A stretch of DNA of 64,000 bases from Sulfuritalea sp. (GCA_016710465.1 JADJVS010000014.1:1550001-1614000), one strand, 5' to 3'. Positions 1 through 8,807 are shown, numbered from the stretch's first letter. Made by a program: numbers and translations. The notes: a model not told the origin generated them from the sequence alone.

Positions 1-1
1 G

Positions 2-460
2 GCGCTGGAGGGCCGCTTCGAGGTGTTCACCATCGGCCGTGACACCGAGTGGGAAAAGGTCAAGGAAATCTACAAGCTCGGCATCAAGCACGGCATGAAG
101 CTGGCGGCGATATCGGGCGTCAAGGGCGTGTACAGCGACGACGACATTGCCAAAGTCGTGGCCCTCGCAAAGAAGGCGCGATTGAGCTGGAAGGGGTCCG
201 GCGGTACGGCATCTGCAGCACCGGGGGCAAAAAAGGCGGCGGCAAGGAAAGCCGTGGCGAAACCTGCGGCAGCGAAGAAGACCGTGCCGGCGACATCCGT
301 GGCACCAAAGGTCGTCGGGAAAAAGGCCGCACCAACGAAGGCAGCGGTAAAAAAATCCCCAGCCAAGGGAGCGGCCGCGCCGAAGAAAGCCGCGTCAAGC
401 CCGGCGCCGACCAAAAATTCCGCGCCGAAGCCGGCCGCGAAGAGGAAGACAAGTTCATAG
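2..460 (+). CDS. C-terminal part of an unidentified protein with a lysine/alanine-rich tail
   Basis: Gene cut by the left edge of the window; the frame is open from base 2 and stops with TAG at 458-460. About 60 residues of folded-looking sequence (RFEVFTIGRDTEWEKVKEI, later KHGMKLAAISGVKGVYSDDD) are followed by some 90 residues of Ala/Lys/Pro low complexity (AAARKAVAKPAAAKK type), like the histone H1-like tails of PhaF-type phasins and of the phasin that follows. The folded part faintly recalls the end of long-chain acyl-ACP reductase-like oxidoreductases, which would suit the lipid-storage neighbours, but I cannot confirm this. Treat the product as unknown. Coding is supported by codon usage and by the neighbouring gene order. 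Confidence 0.65.
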   Translation, partial: ALEGRFEVFTIGRDTEWEKVKEIYKLGIKHGMKLAAISGVKGVYSDDDIAKVVALAKKARLSWKGSGGTASAAPGAKKAAARKAVAKPAAAKKTVPATSVAPKVVGKKAAPTKAAVKKSPAKGAAAPKKAASSPAPTKNSAPKPAAKRKTSS

Positions 461-629
461 ATTTCTCCCCGCGCCTCGCTGCCGCAACGCGGTATGGCGT
501 GGGAATCCCCCCCGGGACATTAGTGTGATTTCTCTAATCCTGGCCGCTACACTTTCTGCGTGACAGACTAGGGTTCGCCGGGGACTAGCGCGGCGAAGCA
601 GCAGGGATACGTCAATTTTGGAGATTGTT

Positions 630-1118
630 ATGGTCAAGAAGCTCGTGGTTAAGAAACTCAAGTCCGTTGGCATCGACAGCCAGCTTTCCGCCACCATCCG
701 CGATTCGGCGGAGCAGATTTGGCTGGCGGGCCTCGGCGCTTTCGCCAAGGCCCAGGAAGAAGGCACCCGTGTATATGACGCGCTGATTCGCGAAGGCGAG
801 GCGATCCAGAAGAAGACCCGCAAGGTGACCGAGGACAAGGTGACCGAAATGGCTGCCAAGGCCACCGGTACCTGGGACAAGCTGGAGCAGGTATTCGAGA
901 ATCGCGTGGCCCGCTCGCTCAACAGCCTCGGCGTGCCGACCAAGGCCGACGTCGAGCAACTGGCCAAGCGCGTGGCGGAACTCAAGGCCGAAGTCGAAAA
1001 GCTGAATCGTGGTGCCGCCAAGGCCGCGAAGCCGGCGAGCGCCGCCAAGCCGGTGCGTCGCGCGCCCAAGGTCGTGGCGAAGGCTGCGCCCAAGGCCGCA
1101 CCCAAGGCGGCTGCCTGA
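630..1118 (+). CDS. Phasin family protein (PHA granule-associated)
   Basis: Phasins coat polyhydroxyalkanoate granules in the cytoplasm and control their size and partition. The 162-residue product has the amphipathic helical phasin body (SATIRDSAEQIWLAGLGAFA near the N-terminus), a heptad-like segment rich in Ala, Glu and Lys around residues 105-130 (LAKRVAELKAEVEKLNR), and a C-terminal Ala/Lys/Pro tail of about 35 residues as in PhaF/PhaI, where the tail binds DNA. The ATG at 630 is preferred over a TTG at 618 because GGAG at 620-623 lies six bases before it. The preceding gene also ends in an Ala/Lys tail. Patatin, TetR and wax-ester synthase genes follow, so this is a storage-lipid locus. 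Confidence 0.9.
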   Translation: MVKKLVVKKLKSVGIDSQLSATIRDSAEQIWLAGLGAFAKAQEEGTRVYDALIREGEAIQKKTRKVTEDKVTEMAAKATGTWDKLEQVFENRVARSLNSLGVPTKADVEQLAKRVAELKAEVEKLNRGAAKAAKPASAAKPVRRAPKVVAKAAPKAAPKAAA

Positions 1119-1169
1119 GCGTCGATTTGCCTGACGCGAGCCTGATGGCTGCCGGCGGAGTGCTCTGAA

Positions 1170-2408
1170 ATGAGCCCGAAAGGCCGTCGGCGGAAAGCGG
1201 CCCTTGCCTTGGCCGGCGGCGGTCCGCTCGGCGCCGTCTATGAAATCGGAGTTCTGATGGCGCTGTCCGAAGCGTTGGACGGCTTCGATTTCAACGAGCT
1301 CGATGCCTACGTCGGGGTCAGTGCCGGCAGCTTCATCGCCGCCGGTCTGGCCAATGGACTCAGCCCGGCCTACCTGTACCGGATGTTCATCGACAGCGAC
1401 TCGGCCGAGGTTCCCTTCGAACCGGAGATGCTGCTGAAGCCGGCCACCGGAGAATACGCTCACCGCGCCGCGCGGTTTCCATCGTTGCTGCTCGAATCCC
1501 TGGGCGACTATTTCCGCAGTCCCTTGCAGCGGGATTTCCTGGCATCGTTCCAGCGGTTGTCACGGGCAATTCCGACCGGGGTGTTCGACAACGCCGGGAT
1601 CGACCATTTCCTGGGCCGGCTGTTCTCCCTGCCCGGCCTGAGCAACGATTTTCGCCGGGTCAGGAAGCCGCTGTACCTGGTCGCGACGGACCTCGATTCG
1701 GGAACTTCGGTCGCCTTCGGCGCGAAGGGCTTCGAGCATGTGCCGATCGCCACCGCGATCAAGGCCAGTGCTGCCTTGCCGGGCCTGTACCCGCCGGTCG
1801 AGATCGATGGTCGCTGGTATGTCGATGGCGCGCTGAAAAAGACGCTGCATGCGTCCGTCGCCCTCAAGGCCGGGGCGCGTCTGGTGTTTTGCATCAACCC
1901 CCTGGTGCCCTTCGACGCCAGGCATGCCGCACACGAACGGCATAGCCGGGAGCGCAAGCTGGTCGACGGCGGCTTGCCCGTGGTCCTGGCGCAGACCTTC
2001 CGCGCCATCATCCATTCGCGCATGAAGACCGGCCTGGCCAAGTACGACATCGAGTACAAGGACGCCGACGTCATCCTGTTCGAGCCCGGTCGCGACGATG
2101 CCGACATGTTTTTCACCAACATCTTCAGTTATGCCGACCGCAAGCGGCTCTCGGAACAGGCCTATCGCAAGACGCGCGAGGAACTGCTGCGTCGCCACGG
2201 GGAACTGGCGCCCAAGCTGGCCCGCCATGGGGTGAGTATCAACCTCGATGTCCTCGCCGATCCGCACCGTTCCCTGGCGCGGCGCATGGGGCAACTGAAG
2301 CGGCACCGTGCCAGAAACATGGGGCTTACCGCGCTGCGCCTTTCCGACACGCTCGACGACCTCGCCCGGGCGGTGCGGCGCATGCAGGCCAGGCCCCGTG
2401 CGGCATGA
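1170..2408 (+). CDS. Patatin-like phospholipase
   Basis: Patatin-fold serine hydrolase of 412 residues. The oxyanion-hole glycines are at residues 16-18 (LAGGGPLGAVYEIG), the nucleophile elbow is GVSAG at 49-53 with Ser51, and the catalytic Asp is in a DGA motif near residue 219 (RWYVDGALK), so the Ser-Asp dyad is complete. There is no signal peptide, which implies cytoplasmic action on acyl-lipids, possibly granule-bound lipids given the phasin upstream. The length exceeds the minimal patatin domain; the last 100 or so residues are basic and helical and of unknown role. GGAG at 1157-1160 precedes the ATG. A TetR regulator follows after 69 bases. Substrate is not deducible. Confidence 0.88.
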   Translation: MSPKGRRRKAALALAGGGPLGAVYEIGVLMALSEALDGFDFNELDAYVGVSAGSFIAAGLANGLSPAYLYRMFIDSDSAEVPFEPEMLLKPATGEYAHRAARFPSLLLESLGDYFRSPLQRDFLASFQRLSRAIPTGVFDNAGIDHFLGRLFSLPGLSNDFRRVRKPLYLVATDLDSGTSVAFGAKGFEHVPIATAIKASAALPGLYPPVEIDGRWYVDGALKKTLHASVALKAGARLVFCINPLVPFDARHAAHERHSRERKLVDGGLPVVLAQTFRAIIHSRMKTGLAKYDIEYKDADVILFEPGRDDADMFFTNIFSYADRKRLSEQAYRKTREELLRRHGELAPKLARHGVSINLDVLADPHRSLARRMGQLKRHRARNMGLTALRLSDTLDDLARAVRRMQARPRAA

Positions 2409-2477
2409 GGCGGTCCGGCTGACGGCCCTGCCCATGCTTTCTGCTATTCTCGGTTCATTGCTTGAGATTGGTGATTG

Positions 2478-3125
2478 ATGGAAAGAAAGCCCAAGCGCCG
2501 CACGCGCGAGCGCATCCTCGAAACCTCGCTGGTGCTGTTCAACGACTTCGGCGAGCCGAACGTCACGACGCAGTTGATCTCCGACGAGATGGGCATCAGT
2601 CCGGGCAACCTCTACTACCATTTCCACAACAAGGACGAGATCATCGAGTCGCTGTTCGCCGACTTCGAGCGTGACATTGAGGACACCCTGGCCGCGCCGA
2701 CACGGCGGGCGCCGAACGTCGAGGACATCTGGCTTTTCCTGCACCTGATTTTCGAGTCTATCTGGAAGTTCCGCTTCCTGTACCGCGACATCAACGAACT
2801 GTTATCACGAAACCGCGTCATCGAAACCCACTTCAAGCGCATCGTGGCGCGCAAGGTCAGCACCGCGACGGCGATCTGCAAGGGGCTCGTCGCCACCGGC
2901 GACATGCGGGCGACGCCGGCGGAGATCCAGGCGCTGGCGACCAACATGACCGTGGTCGCGACCTATTGGCTGTCCTTCGAGTTCGTCAGCGATCCGCGCA
3001 AGAAGATCGACGGTAACAGCCTGTCGCGCGGCGCCTTCCAGGTCATGGCGCTGGCCGCGCCTTACCTCGTGGGGCGTTCGCGCAAGCTGTTCGAGGAAGT
3101 GTCGAAGACCTACCTGACCGACTGA
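2478..3125 (+). CDS. TetR/AcrR family transcriptional regulator
   Basis: 215-residue one-component repressor-type regulator. The N-terminal helix-turn-helix is clear: RERILETSLVLFNDFGEPN, then TTQLISDEMGISPGNLYYHF and NKDEIIESLF, which is the canonical TetR pattern. The C-terminal ligand domain (from about residue 75) is helical and of the type seen next to fatty-acid and PHA genes. A TTG at 2475 is immediately before the ATG at 2478; ATG is taken. It starts 69 bases after the patatin gene and is followed 7 bases later by a TPR-like gene, so the three may be cotranscribed. Likely target: its own lipid-storage neighbours (inference). Confidence 0.88.
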   Translation: MERKPKRRTRERILETSLVLFNDFGEPNVTTQLISDEMGISPGNLYYHFHNKDEIIESLFADFERDIEDTLAAPTRRAPNVEDIWLFLHLIFESIWKFRFLYRDINELLSRNRVIETHFKRIVARKVSTATAICKGLVATGDMRATPAEIQALATNMTVVATYWLSFEFVSDPRKKIDGNSLSRGAFQVMALAAPYLVGRSRKLFEEVSKTYLTD

Positions 3126-3132
3126 GAAAACG

Positions 3133-3930
3133 ATGAGGACCAAAACCGCAAGTCCAGCCTGGAAGAAGTTTCCGCACGCCGACAAGTCCTTCGTCTACGC
3201 CGGAGCCGCGCTGAAAAACAACTGGGAACGCCTGCATCGCGGCGATCGTGAGCCCTTCCCCGCCGATCCCGCCGTGCAGGAGGCCTGGCGGCTGTATCAC
3301 CAGGGCGAGTTCCAGACCGCGTTCGAAGCGGGGCTCGCCGCCGGTCTCGATGGCTACACCGCCGCCAACAAGGCCGCGATGATTTACGCCACCTACCTGG
3401 AGGATGATGACAGGCGCAAGCTGGAGCTGTTTCAGGCTATTTCCGCGCGTAGCGACGAACTGCAGCGCGCACAGCCGAAAAACGTCAACGGGCATTACTT
3501 CCAGGCCTACGCGCTGGGCCGTTACAGCCAGGGCATCTCGGTGCTCAAGGCGCTGACCGACGGCCTGGGTGGCCGGATCAAGTCGGCGCTGGAGGCAAGC
3601 CTACGGCTCGATCCGAAGCATGCCGAGGCGCATATCGCGCTGGGTGCCTACCATGCCGAGGTGGTGGACAAGATGGGCGCCATGGTCGGCAAGCTCACCT
3701 ACGGCGCGAGCAGGGAAGTCGCAATCAAGCACTTCGATACGGCATTGAAAATATTGCCGGATTCGGCGATCGCCCGGATCGAGTATGCCAATGCGCTGGT
3801 CCTGCTGTTCGGCGACAAGCGCATGGACGACGCGGTCGGTTTCTACGAAAAGGCCGCCGCGGCGACCCCGGTCGAGGCCATGGAAAAGCTCGACGTCGAG
3901 CTGGCGAAGGCGGAGCTGGAAGAAGAGTAG
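3133..3930 (+). CDS. TPR-like protein of unknown function
   Basis: 265-residue soluble protein without a signal peptide. The second half holds tetratricopeptide-like helices: LEASLRLDPKHAEAHIALGA near residue 157 and AIKHFDTALKILPDSAIARI near 198, then a third imperfect unit DDAVGFYEKAAAATPVEAME. The N-terminal half resembles no domain I recognise. It starts 7 bases after the TetR gene, suggesting an operon, and converges on the wax-ester synthase gene with only three bases between the stop codons. TPR proteins are scaffolds; a partner in the storage-lipid locus is plausible but not shown. Confidence 0.75.
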   Translation: MRTKTASPAWKKFPHADKSFVYAGAALKNNWERLHRGDREPFPADPAVQEAWRLYHQGEFQTAFEAGLAAGLDGYTAANKAAMIYATYLEDDDRRKLELFQAISARSDELQRAQPKNVNGHYFQAYALGRYSQGISVLKALTDGLGGRIKSALEASLRLDPKHAEAHIALGAYHAEVVDKMGAMVGKLTYGASREVAIKHFDTALKILPDSAIARIEYANALVLLFGDKRMDDAVGFYEKAAAATPVEAMEKLDVELAKAELEEE

Positions 3931-3933
3931 GGC

Positions 3934-5523
3934 TTACTTGCGGAAGCGCTTCGGTATCCGTCGGCCGGCCGCTGGTTCAGGAGTCGGCGCTGGCAATACG
4001 GCGGCTGTGGCTGCGGATTCCGGCGCCGCCTTGCGCCGCGCCGGTTTGCGCGTCGCGGGAACCCCGGTGATGCGCCGGCCGAAGAGCTTTTCCTCGGCCA
4101 GGATCGGGTCGAGCGGCTGGTCCCATTCCAGCATCAGCAGCGCCAGCAGCATCTTCTCGAACTCGGCGGCGAACAGCGGCGTGATGCTGTCCGGATCGGG
4201 GATGAAATGGCGATCGCTGATCAGGCTGAACTGCACCGCGTCGTTGTAGCTGAGGATCGAGACGCCCACGCCGATGTCACCCGACTGCGGCACCCAGAAC
4301 ATGCACTGGTCGAGCCGGTTGCCGGCGAGGTAGAGCGGCTCTTTTGGTCCCGGCACGTTGGTCATCACCGCGCTGGCCTTGGCCGCCAGCATGTCGAGGA
4401 AAGCCTGTTGCACCAGCTTCGGCGCCAGGCCGACGGCGGCCAGCACGCCCAGTGTCAGCGGCGGCTGGAAGGAGTGCTTGAGTTCGTTCATGCGTTCGCG
4501 CACCAGGAACAGCCGCGCGAAGGGATTGCCCTCCCAGATCGGCAGTGCCAGCGTGACCAGGCCGAAGCGGTTGCCCAGCGTGCCTTCGTCGCGCGCCGAG
4601 CGCAGGTTGACCGGCACCATCGCCCGTACCTCGACGCCGGCTACGCTTTCGCCCTTCTGCTGCAGATAGGCACGGATCGCGCCGGCCACGGCCGAGAGCA
4701 GCACGTCATTGACCGAGCAGCCGAGCGCCTTGCCCAGCGCCTTGACTTCGGTGAGCGGCATCGGCTCGGCCCAGGCCACGCACTTCACGGTGCCGGTGTG
4801 GCCCTTGAGGCTGGTCGGCGAATCGGGCGGCATGGCGAGCAGCTTGGCGAGTTCGGCCAGCAAGCCGATGCCGTATTGGCCGTAGGTCTGCAGGCGATCC
4901 GTATCCTGCGCCAGGCTCAGCGCCTTTGCCCCAAGGTCGCTGCCGGCATGGAAGGCCGTGCCGAGGGACTCGGCCAGGGTTTCGAGCAGGCCGCGTGAGG
5001 GTTCGTCGACCTCGCCTTCGTCGTCGCGCAATGCCTGCGGTGCCATTTGCGGCGGCGCCTCGGGCGACGGGTCGGTGAGCGACAGCACCACGCCGACCAG
5101 GGCGATGCCGTCGGCGATGCTGTGATGGATGCGCACCACCATCGCCGAGCCGCCTTCGTAGTCCTCGATCAGGTCGAAGCGCCACAGCGGCTTGCCCGCG
5201 TTCAGCGGCTGCACCGCGAGTTCGCCGGCAAGCGCCTGCAGCGCGGCCTTGCCCGAGCCCTTGGGCAGGGCGCGGCGGCGCAGGTGGGCATCGATGTCGA
5301 AATCGGGGTCGTCTTCCCAGAAGGCGCCGCCGACTTCCTGCACCGCGCACTGGCGAAAGCGCCGGTAGCGAGCCACCAGGCGCGCGGCGACGGTGTCGCG
5401 CAGGCGGTCGAAGTCCATGCGCCGGGCGAAGACCATGACGCCGAGGATCATCATCAGGTTGGTCGGCCGGTCCATGCGCAGCCAGGCCGTATCAACCGCG
5501 GACATCTTTTCGCGTCGTGGCAT
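3934..5523 (-). CDS. Wax ester synthase / diacylglycerol O-acyltransferase (WS/DGAT)
   Basis: Makes wax esters or triacylglycerols from acyl-CoA and a fatty alcohol or diacylglycerol at the cytoplasmic membrane. The catalytic HHxxxDG motif is HHSIADG at residues 133-139. The N-terminus MSAVDTAWLRMDRPTNLMM is typical of the family, as is PLxNWRFD-like sequence (KPLWRFDLIEDYEGG) just before the motif. At 529 residues it is longer than the usual 450-480 because of a C-terminal Pro/Ala/Lys tail from about residue 480; part of that tail (AVLPAPTP) is encoded by a copy of the 25-bp repeat. A Met at residue 7 (5505) is an alternative start. Neighbouring phasin and acyl-CoA-binding genes support a role in neutral-lipid storage. 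Confidence 0.92.
   Translation of the reverse strand: MPRREKMSAVDTAWLRMDRPTNLMMILGVMVFARRMDFDRLRDTVAARLVARYRRFRQCAVQEVGGAFWEDDPDFDIDAHLRRRALPKGSGKAALQALAGELAVQPLNAGKPLWRFDLIEDYEGGSAMVVRIHHSIADGIALVGVVLSLTDPSPEAPPQMAPQALRDDEGEVDEPSRGLLETLAESLGTAFHAGSDLGAKALSLAQDTDRLQTYGQYGIGLLAELAKLLAMPPDSPTSLKGHTGTVKCVAWAEPMPLTEVKALGKALGCSVNDVLLSAVAGAIRAYLQQKGESVAGVEVRAMVPVNLRSARDEGTLGNRFGLVTLALPIWEGNPFARLFLVRERMNELKHSFQPPLTLGVLAAVGLAPKLVQQAFLDMLAAKASAVMTNVPGPKEPLYLAGNRLDQCMFWVPQSGDIGVGVSILSYNDAVQFSLISDRHFIPDPDSITPLFAAEFEKMLLALLMLEWDQPLDPILAEEKLFGRRITGVPATRKPARRKAAPESAATAAVLPAPTPEPAAGRRIPKRFRK
3979..4003 (+). repeat. 25-bp dispersed repeat, copy 1 (inside WS/DGAT)
   Basis: Matches AGGAGTCGGCGCTG, four variable bases, then TACGGCG. 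It falls in the low-complexity C-terminal tail of the acyltransferase, where the gene reads the opposite strand as AVLPAPTP. Confidence 0.85.
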
Positions 5524-5645
5524 GCAGGTATTCCCGAAATAGTGAAGCCAAATCCCTCAAGGGGATACCGTCTCCGGTCCTTTGCCCGGAGACATATAAT
5601 AATCCAGCCGAATCCCGGCGACCATTCCTTGACGGTGACGACGAC

Positions 5646-5903
5646 ATGAGCAATCTCAAGAAGAAGTTCGAAGCGGCAGCGGCCGATTCCAAGAAGCTTC
5701 CCGAGCGGCCCTCCAACGACGTGCTGTTGCAGCTCTATGCGCTCTACAAGCAGGGCAGCGAGGGCGATGTCGAAGGCAAGCGCCCCGGCTTCACCGACAT
5801 GGTCGGCCGCGCCAAGTATGACGCCTGGGCAGCGGTCAAGGGCACCGACGCCGAGGACGCGATGCAGCAATACATCGACCTGGTGAAATCGCTCAAGGGC
5901 TGA
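5646..5903 (+). CDS. Acyl-CoA-binding protein (ACBP)
   Basis: Small cytoplasmic carrier of 85 residues that binds long-chain acyl-CoA. It has the whole ACBP four-helix signature: KFEAAAADSKKLPERPSNDV, LLQLYALYKQGSEGDV, RPGFTDMVGRAKYDAWAAVK and a last helix AMQQYIDLVKSLKG. Length is the family norm. It is divergent from the WS/DGAT gene (122 bases between starts), so a shared promoter region could coordinate acyl-CoA supply with wax or triacylglycerol synthesis. ACBPs are common in eukaryotes but scattered in bacteria; presence next to a wax-ester synthase makes functional sense. Confidence 0.92.
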   Translation: MSNLKKKFEAAAADSKKLPERPSNDVLLQLYALYKQGSEGDVEGKRPGFTDMVGRAKYDAWAAVKGTDAEDAMQQYIDLVKSLKG

Positions 5904-6034
5904 GGCAGTCATCGATGGCCGGCGCGTCCCTGGTGACGCGTCGCGCCCGGCTGTCGTCCGTCGGCATCGGGATCGGGAGGCCTTCCGCGATCTCGCCTTC
6001 GCGAGCCATGGGCTCGGGAGAAAATCAGTAGCCC

Positions 6035-6048
6035 TTGAGAAGAATCAA
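6035..6048 (+). promoter_or_regulatory. FNR/DNR-type box upstream of hemerythrin
   Basis: TTGAG-AAGA-ATCAA, nine of ten positions of the FNR-family consensus TTGAT-N4-ATCAA and flanked by an extra C...G pair. Its centre is about 84 bases before the hemerythrin start codon; a class II promoter would begin near 6083, with a weak GAGACT at the -10 position (6071-6076). Confidence 0.6.
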
Positions 6049-6125
6049 GTATTTGTCGTGCCCACGGTGCGAGACTCCACCGCTGTGTTGCATGTCTAAA
6101 CTATTTGAGTGTGGAGGATGGCGCC

Positions 6126-6581
6126 ATGTCGAGGATGGCCGCGTTGGTCGCTTGGTCGGATGAGTTTGCGTTGGGAATGCAGGAAATCGACGAGCAGCAT
6201 CAGGTGCTCATCGAGCTGATCAATCAGGTCTGGGTCGCGGTGGTGAAGCGGGTCTCGGTCGAACAGGCACTGCCGATCATCGAAGAGCTCGAGAAATACA
6301 CGATCACTCATTTCACCGCCGAGGAAATCTTCATGCGCGAACTCGGTTACGCGGGTTTTGCCGAGCACAAGGTGGAACATGACAACTTCGTTTCCCGCGT
6401 GGCCGAAGAAAAGGCGAAGATCATCGGCGGCAAGCCGGTTGCGCTGGAAATGGTGCACTTCCTCAAGGACTGGCTGATCAACCACATCCTGGTGTCCGAC
6501 AAGGCCTACACCCAAACCTACGCCAAGCGAGCCCAGGCGGGCTCCGGGCTGGGGCGCTTCTTCCGTCGTTTCTGGGGATAG
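6126..6581 (+). CDS. Bacteriohemerythrin
   Basis: Di-iron O2-binding (or NO-sensing) four-helix protein of 151 residues. All iron ligand motifs are visible: GMQEIDEQHQVLIELIN (H...E/QH), HFTAEEIFMRELGY (HxxxE), EHKVEHDNF (HxxxH) and FLKDWLINHILVSDKAY (the C-terminal H and D). The ATG at 6126 is chosen over the in-frame TTG at 6105 because GGAGG at 6113-6117 lies eight bases ahead. An FNR-like box upstream suggests expression at low oxygen. A second, diverged hemerythrin lies at 41.7 kb. Confidence 0.92.
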   Translation: MSRMAALVAWSDEFALGMQEIDEQHQVLIELINQVWVAVVKRVSVEQALPIIEELEKYTITHFTAEEIFMRELGYAGFAEHKVEHDNFVSRVAEEKAKIIGGKPVALEMVHFLKDWLINHILVSDKAYTQTYAKRAQAGSGLGRFFRRFWG

Positions 6582-6605
6582 GGCGGCGCCTGTCGCCACC
6601 ATCGG

Positions 6606-6630
6606 CGCCGTGTCGTCGGCGCCGACTCCT
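6606..6630 (-). repeat. 25-bp dispersed repeat, copy 2 (intergenic)
   Basis: On the minus strand AGGAGTCGGCGCCG, four variable bases, CACGGCG. It starts 25 bases after the hemerythrin stop, between two convergent genes. The C variant creates the 12-bp palindrome GTCGGCGCCGAC. Confidence 0.85.
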
Positions 6631-6643
6631 GCCGGTCCGGGTC

Positions 6644-6925
6644 CTAAGCCGGGCCGAAGTTCTCGTCGCAGAAGCGGTTGATCTCGTGCTCGATGCGCGG
6701 GCCCAGCGCCATCAGCAGGAAGCCCAGCTTGACGTAAACCTCGATCTCCTTCTTGCCGACCTCGATGTGGCCGGAAACGCCCATGCGCTGGAAGCGCAGG
6801 GTGTGGCCGTCCCATTCGTGGTCGAGCGAGAACTCCTCGCCGAGCTCCTCGGCGATGTGTTCGGCGCCCTTGAGTGCCTTTTTCAGCGTGGTGTGGTGGG
6901 GGCGGACGACCCGGATCTCGCTCAT
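6644..6925 (-). CDS. Polyhydroxyalkanoic acid system family protein
   Basis: 93-residue protein matching the small family found in PHA synthesis regions (PHA_gran_rgn type): MSEIRVVRPHHTTLKKALKG at the start, then EFSLDHEWDGHTLRFQRMGV, SGHIEVGKKEIEVYVKLGFL and ending in EHEINRFCDENFG. Function is unknown; the family is thought to act in PHA granule formation or regulation. Downstream of fadD by 117 bases on the same strand, so possibly cotranscribed. The short length and full set of conserved segments indicate an intact gene. Confidence 0.85.
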   Translation of the reverse strand: MSEIRVVRPHHTTLKKALKGAEHIAEELGEEFSLDHEWDGHTLRFQRMGVSGHIEVGKKEIEVYVKLGFLLMALGPRIEHEINRFCDENFGPA

Positions 6926-7042
6926 TTGACTACCCTCCTCCCAACCCCTCCGCAGGGGATGGGGTGACTGTGGTTCGCGGGCTCGGCCCGCTCCAGGTTG
7001 ATGGCTGAGCCGCCCTTGGGGCGGCCCTGCGGGCGGCGTGGC

Positions 7043-8707
7043 TCAGGCCTTCTCGTCGCGCAACTGGCGGCGCAGGATCTTGCCGACGTTGGTCTTCGGC
7101 AGTTCGGTGCGAAACGCGATGTGGCGCGGAATCTTGTAGCCGGTCAGGTGGGCGCGACAGTGCTCGATGATCGAGGCCTCCGTCAAGTTGGGATCCTTCT
7201 TGACGACGAATATCTTGATGGCCTCGCCCGTCTTCTCGTCCGGCACGCCCACCGCCGCCGATTCCAGCACGCCCGGATGCATGGCCAGGACGTCCTCGAT
7301 TTCGTTGGGATAGACGTTGAAGCCCGACACCAGGATCATGTCCTTCTTGCGGTCGACGATCTTGAAATAGCCATTGGCATCCATGATCGCCACGTCGCCG
7401 GTGCGCAGGAAACCGTCGGCCATGATCACCTTGTCGGTTTCGTCGGGGCGGTTCCAGTAGCCCTTCATCACCTGCGGGCCGCGGATGCAGAGTTCGCCGG
7501 GTTCTCCCATGGGCAGGTCCTTGCCGTCGTCGTCGCGAATCGTCACTTCGGTCGATGAGATCGGCAGGCCGATGCAGCCGTTGTACTCGGGCATGTCGAG
7601 CGGATTCATGGTGGCCGCGGGGGAGGTCTCGGTCAGGCCATAGGCCTCGATCAGCGTGACGCCGGTGATCTGCTTCCAGCGCTCGGCCACCGCGCGTTGC
7701 ACCGCCATGCCGCCGCCCAGGGTCAAGCGCAGCCTGGACAAGTCGATCCTGGCGAAGTCGGGATTGTTGATCATGGCATTGAACAGCGTATTGACCCCGG
7801 TGATGGTCGTGAACGGGTACTTGGATATTTCCTTGACGAAGCCGGGGATGTCGCGCGGGTTGGTGATCAGGATGTTGGTGGCGCCGATCTTGAAGAAGGT
7901 CAGGCAGTTCGCCGTCAGGGCAAAGATGTGATACAGCGGCAGCGCGGTGATGATGATCTCGTTGTCCTGCACGGCGTCCCTGATCCAGGCATGGGCCTGC
8001 TGCAGGTTGGCGATGATGTTGCGGTGGGTCAGCATCGCGCCCTTGGAGACGCCCGTGGTGCCGCCGGTGTATTGCAGGAAGGCGAGATCGTCGTGGCCGA
8101 CCTCGACCGGCTTCAGCGGGTGGCGGCCGCCCTCGATCAGCGCGTCGCGCAACTCGATGGCATTGGCGATGTGCCAGGCCGGCACCATCTTCTTGACGTG
8201 CTTGACCACCAGGTTGACGATCATGCGCTTGGGAAAGTCGAGCATGTCGCCCAACTGCGTCACGATCACATGCTTGACTGGCGTTTTGGCGACCACGTTC
8301 TCCAGCACCTTGGCGAAGTTCTCGACGATGACGATGGCCTCGGCGCCGGAATCCTTGAGCTGGTGCTCGAGTTCGCGCTCGGTGTACAGCGGGTTGCAGT
8401 TCACCACGGTGTAGCCGGCACGCAGCGCGCCGTAGAGGCAGACCGGGTACTGCAGCAGGTTGGGCATCATCAGCGCGATGCGGCTGCCGCGCGGCAGCTT
8501 CAGCACCGACTGGCAATAGGCGCCGAAATTCGCCGAAAGCTTGTCCAGCTCGGCGTAGGTCAGCGCCTTGTCCATGTTGATGTAGGCCTTGCGCGAGCCG
8601 TACTGCGCGACGCTCTTCGCGAACAGATCGCCGATCGACATGAACTCGTTCAGGTCGACTTCGGCGGGCACGCCTGCCTGATAACTCTTGAGCCAGATCC
8701 GTTCCAT
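7043..8707 (-). CDS. fadD: Long-chain-fatty-acid-CoA ligase (FadD-like)
   Basis: Activates long-chain fatty acids to acyl-CoA through an acyl-adenylate at the inner face of the cytoplasmic membrane. The 554-residue length is standard. The AMP-binding motif is YTGGTTGVSKGAMLTH around residues 215-230; the ACS signature follows as GYWNRPDETDKVIMADGFLRTGD, and the C-terminal hinge and catalytic Lys region is NVGKILRRQLRDE at the end. AAGGAG lies just before the start codon. It supplies acyl-CoA for the neighbouring WS/DGAT and for beta-oxidation or PHA synthesis. The assignment to FadD rather than a shorter-chain ligase rests on overall family resemblance. Confidence 0.9.
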   Translation of the reverse strand: MERIWLKSYQAGVPAEVDLNEFMSIGDLFAKSVAQYGSRKAYINMDKALTYAELDKLSANFGAYCQSVLKLPRGSRIALMMPNLLQYPVCLYGALRAGYTVVNCNPLYTERELEHQLKDSGAEAIVIVENFAKVLENVVAKTPVKHVIVTQLGDMLDFPKRMIVNLVVKHVKKMVPAWHIANAIELRDALIEGGRHPLKPVEVGHDDLAFLQYTGGTTGVSKGAMLTHRNIIANLQQAHAWIRDAVQDNEIIITALPLYHIFALTANCLTFFKIGATNILITNPRDIPGFVKEISKYPFTTITGVNTLFNAMINNPDFARIDLSRLRLTLGGGMAVQRAVAERWKQITGVTLIEAYGLTETSPAATMNPLDMPEYNGCIGLPISSTEVTIRDDDGKDLPMGEPGELCIRGPQVMKGYWNRPDETDKVIMADGFLRTGDVAIMDANGYFKIVDRKKDMILVSGFNVYPNEIEDVLAMHPGVLESAAVGVPDEKTGEAIKIFVVKKDPNLTEASIIEHCRAHLTGYKIPRHIAFRTELPKTNVGKILRRQLRDEKA

Positions 8708-8807
8708 GGTTTTCTCCTCCTTGTGGTTTTCCCTATTCTAATCATCATTGGATTGCGTGGTCGGGGCGTGGATAATGGGCCGAATTCCAACCCGGCCGGA
8801 GCCGCGC

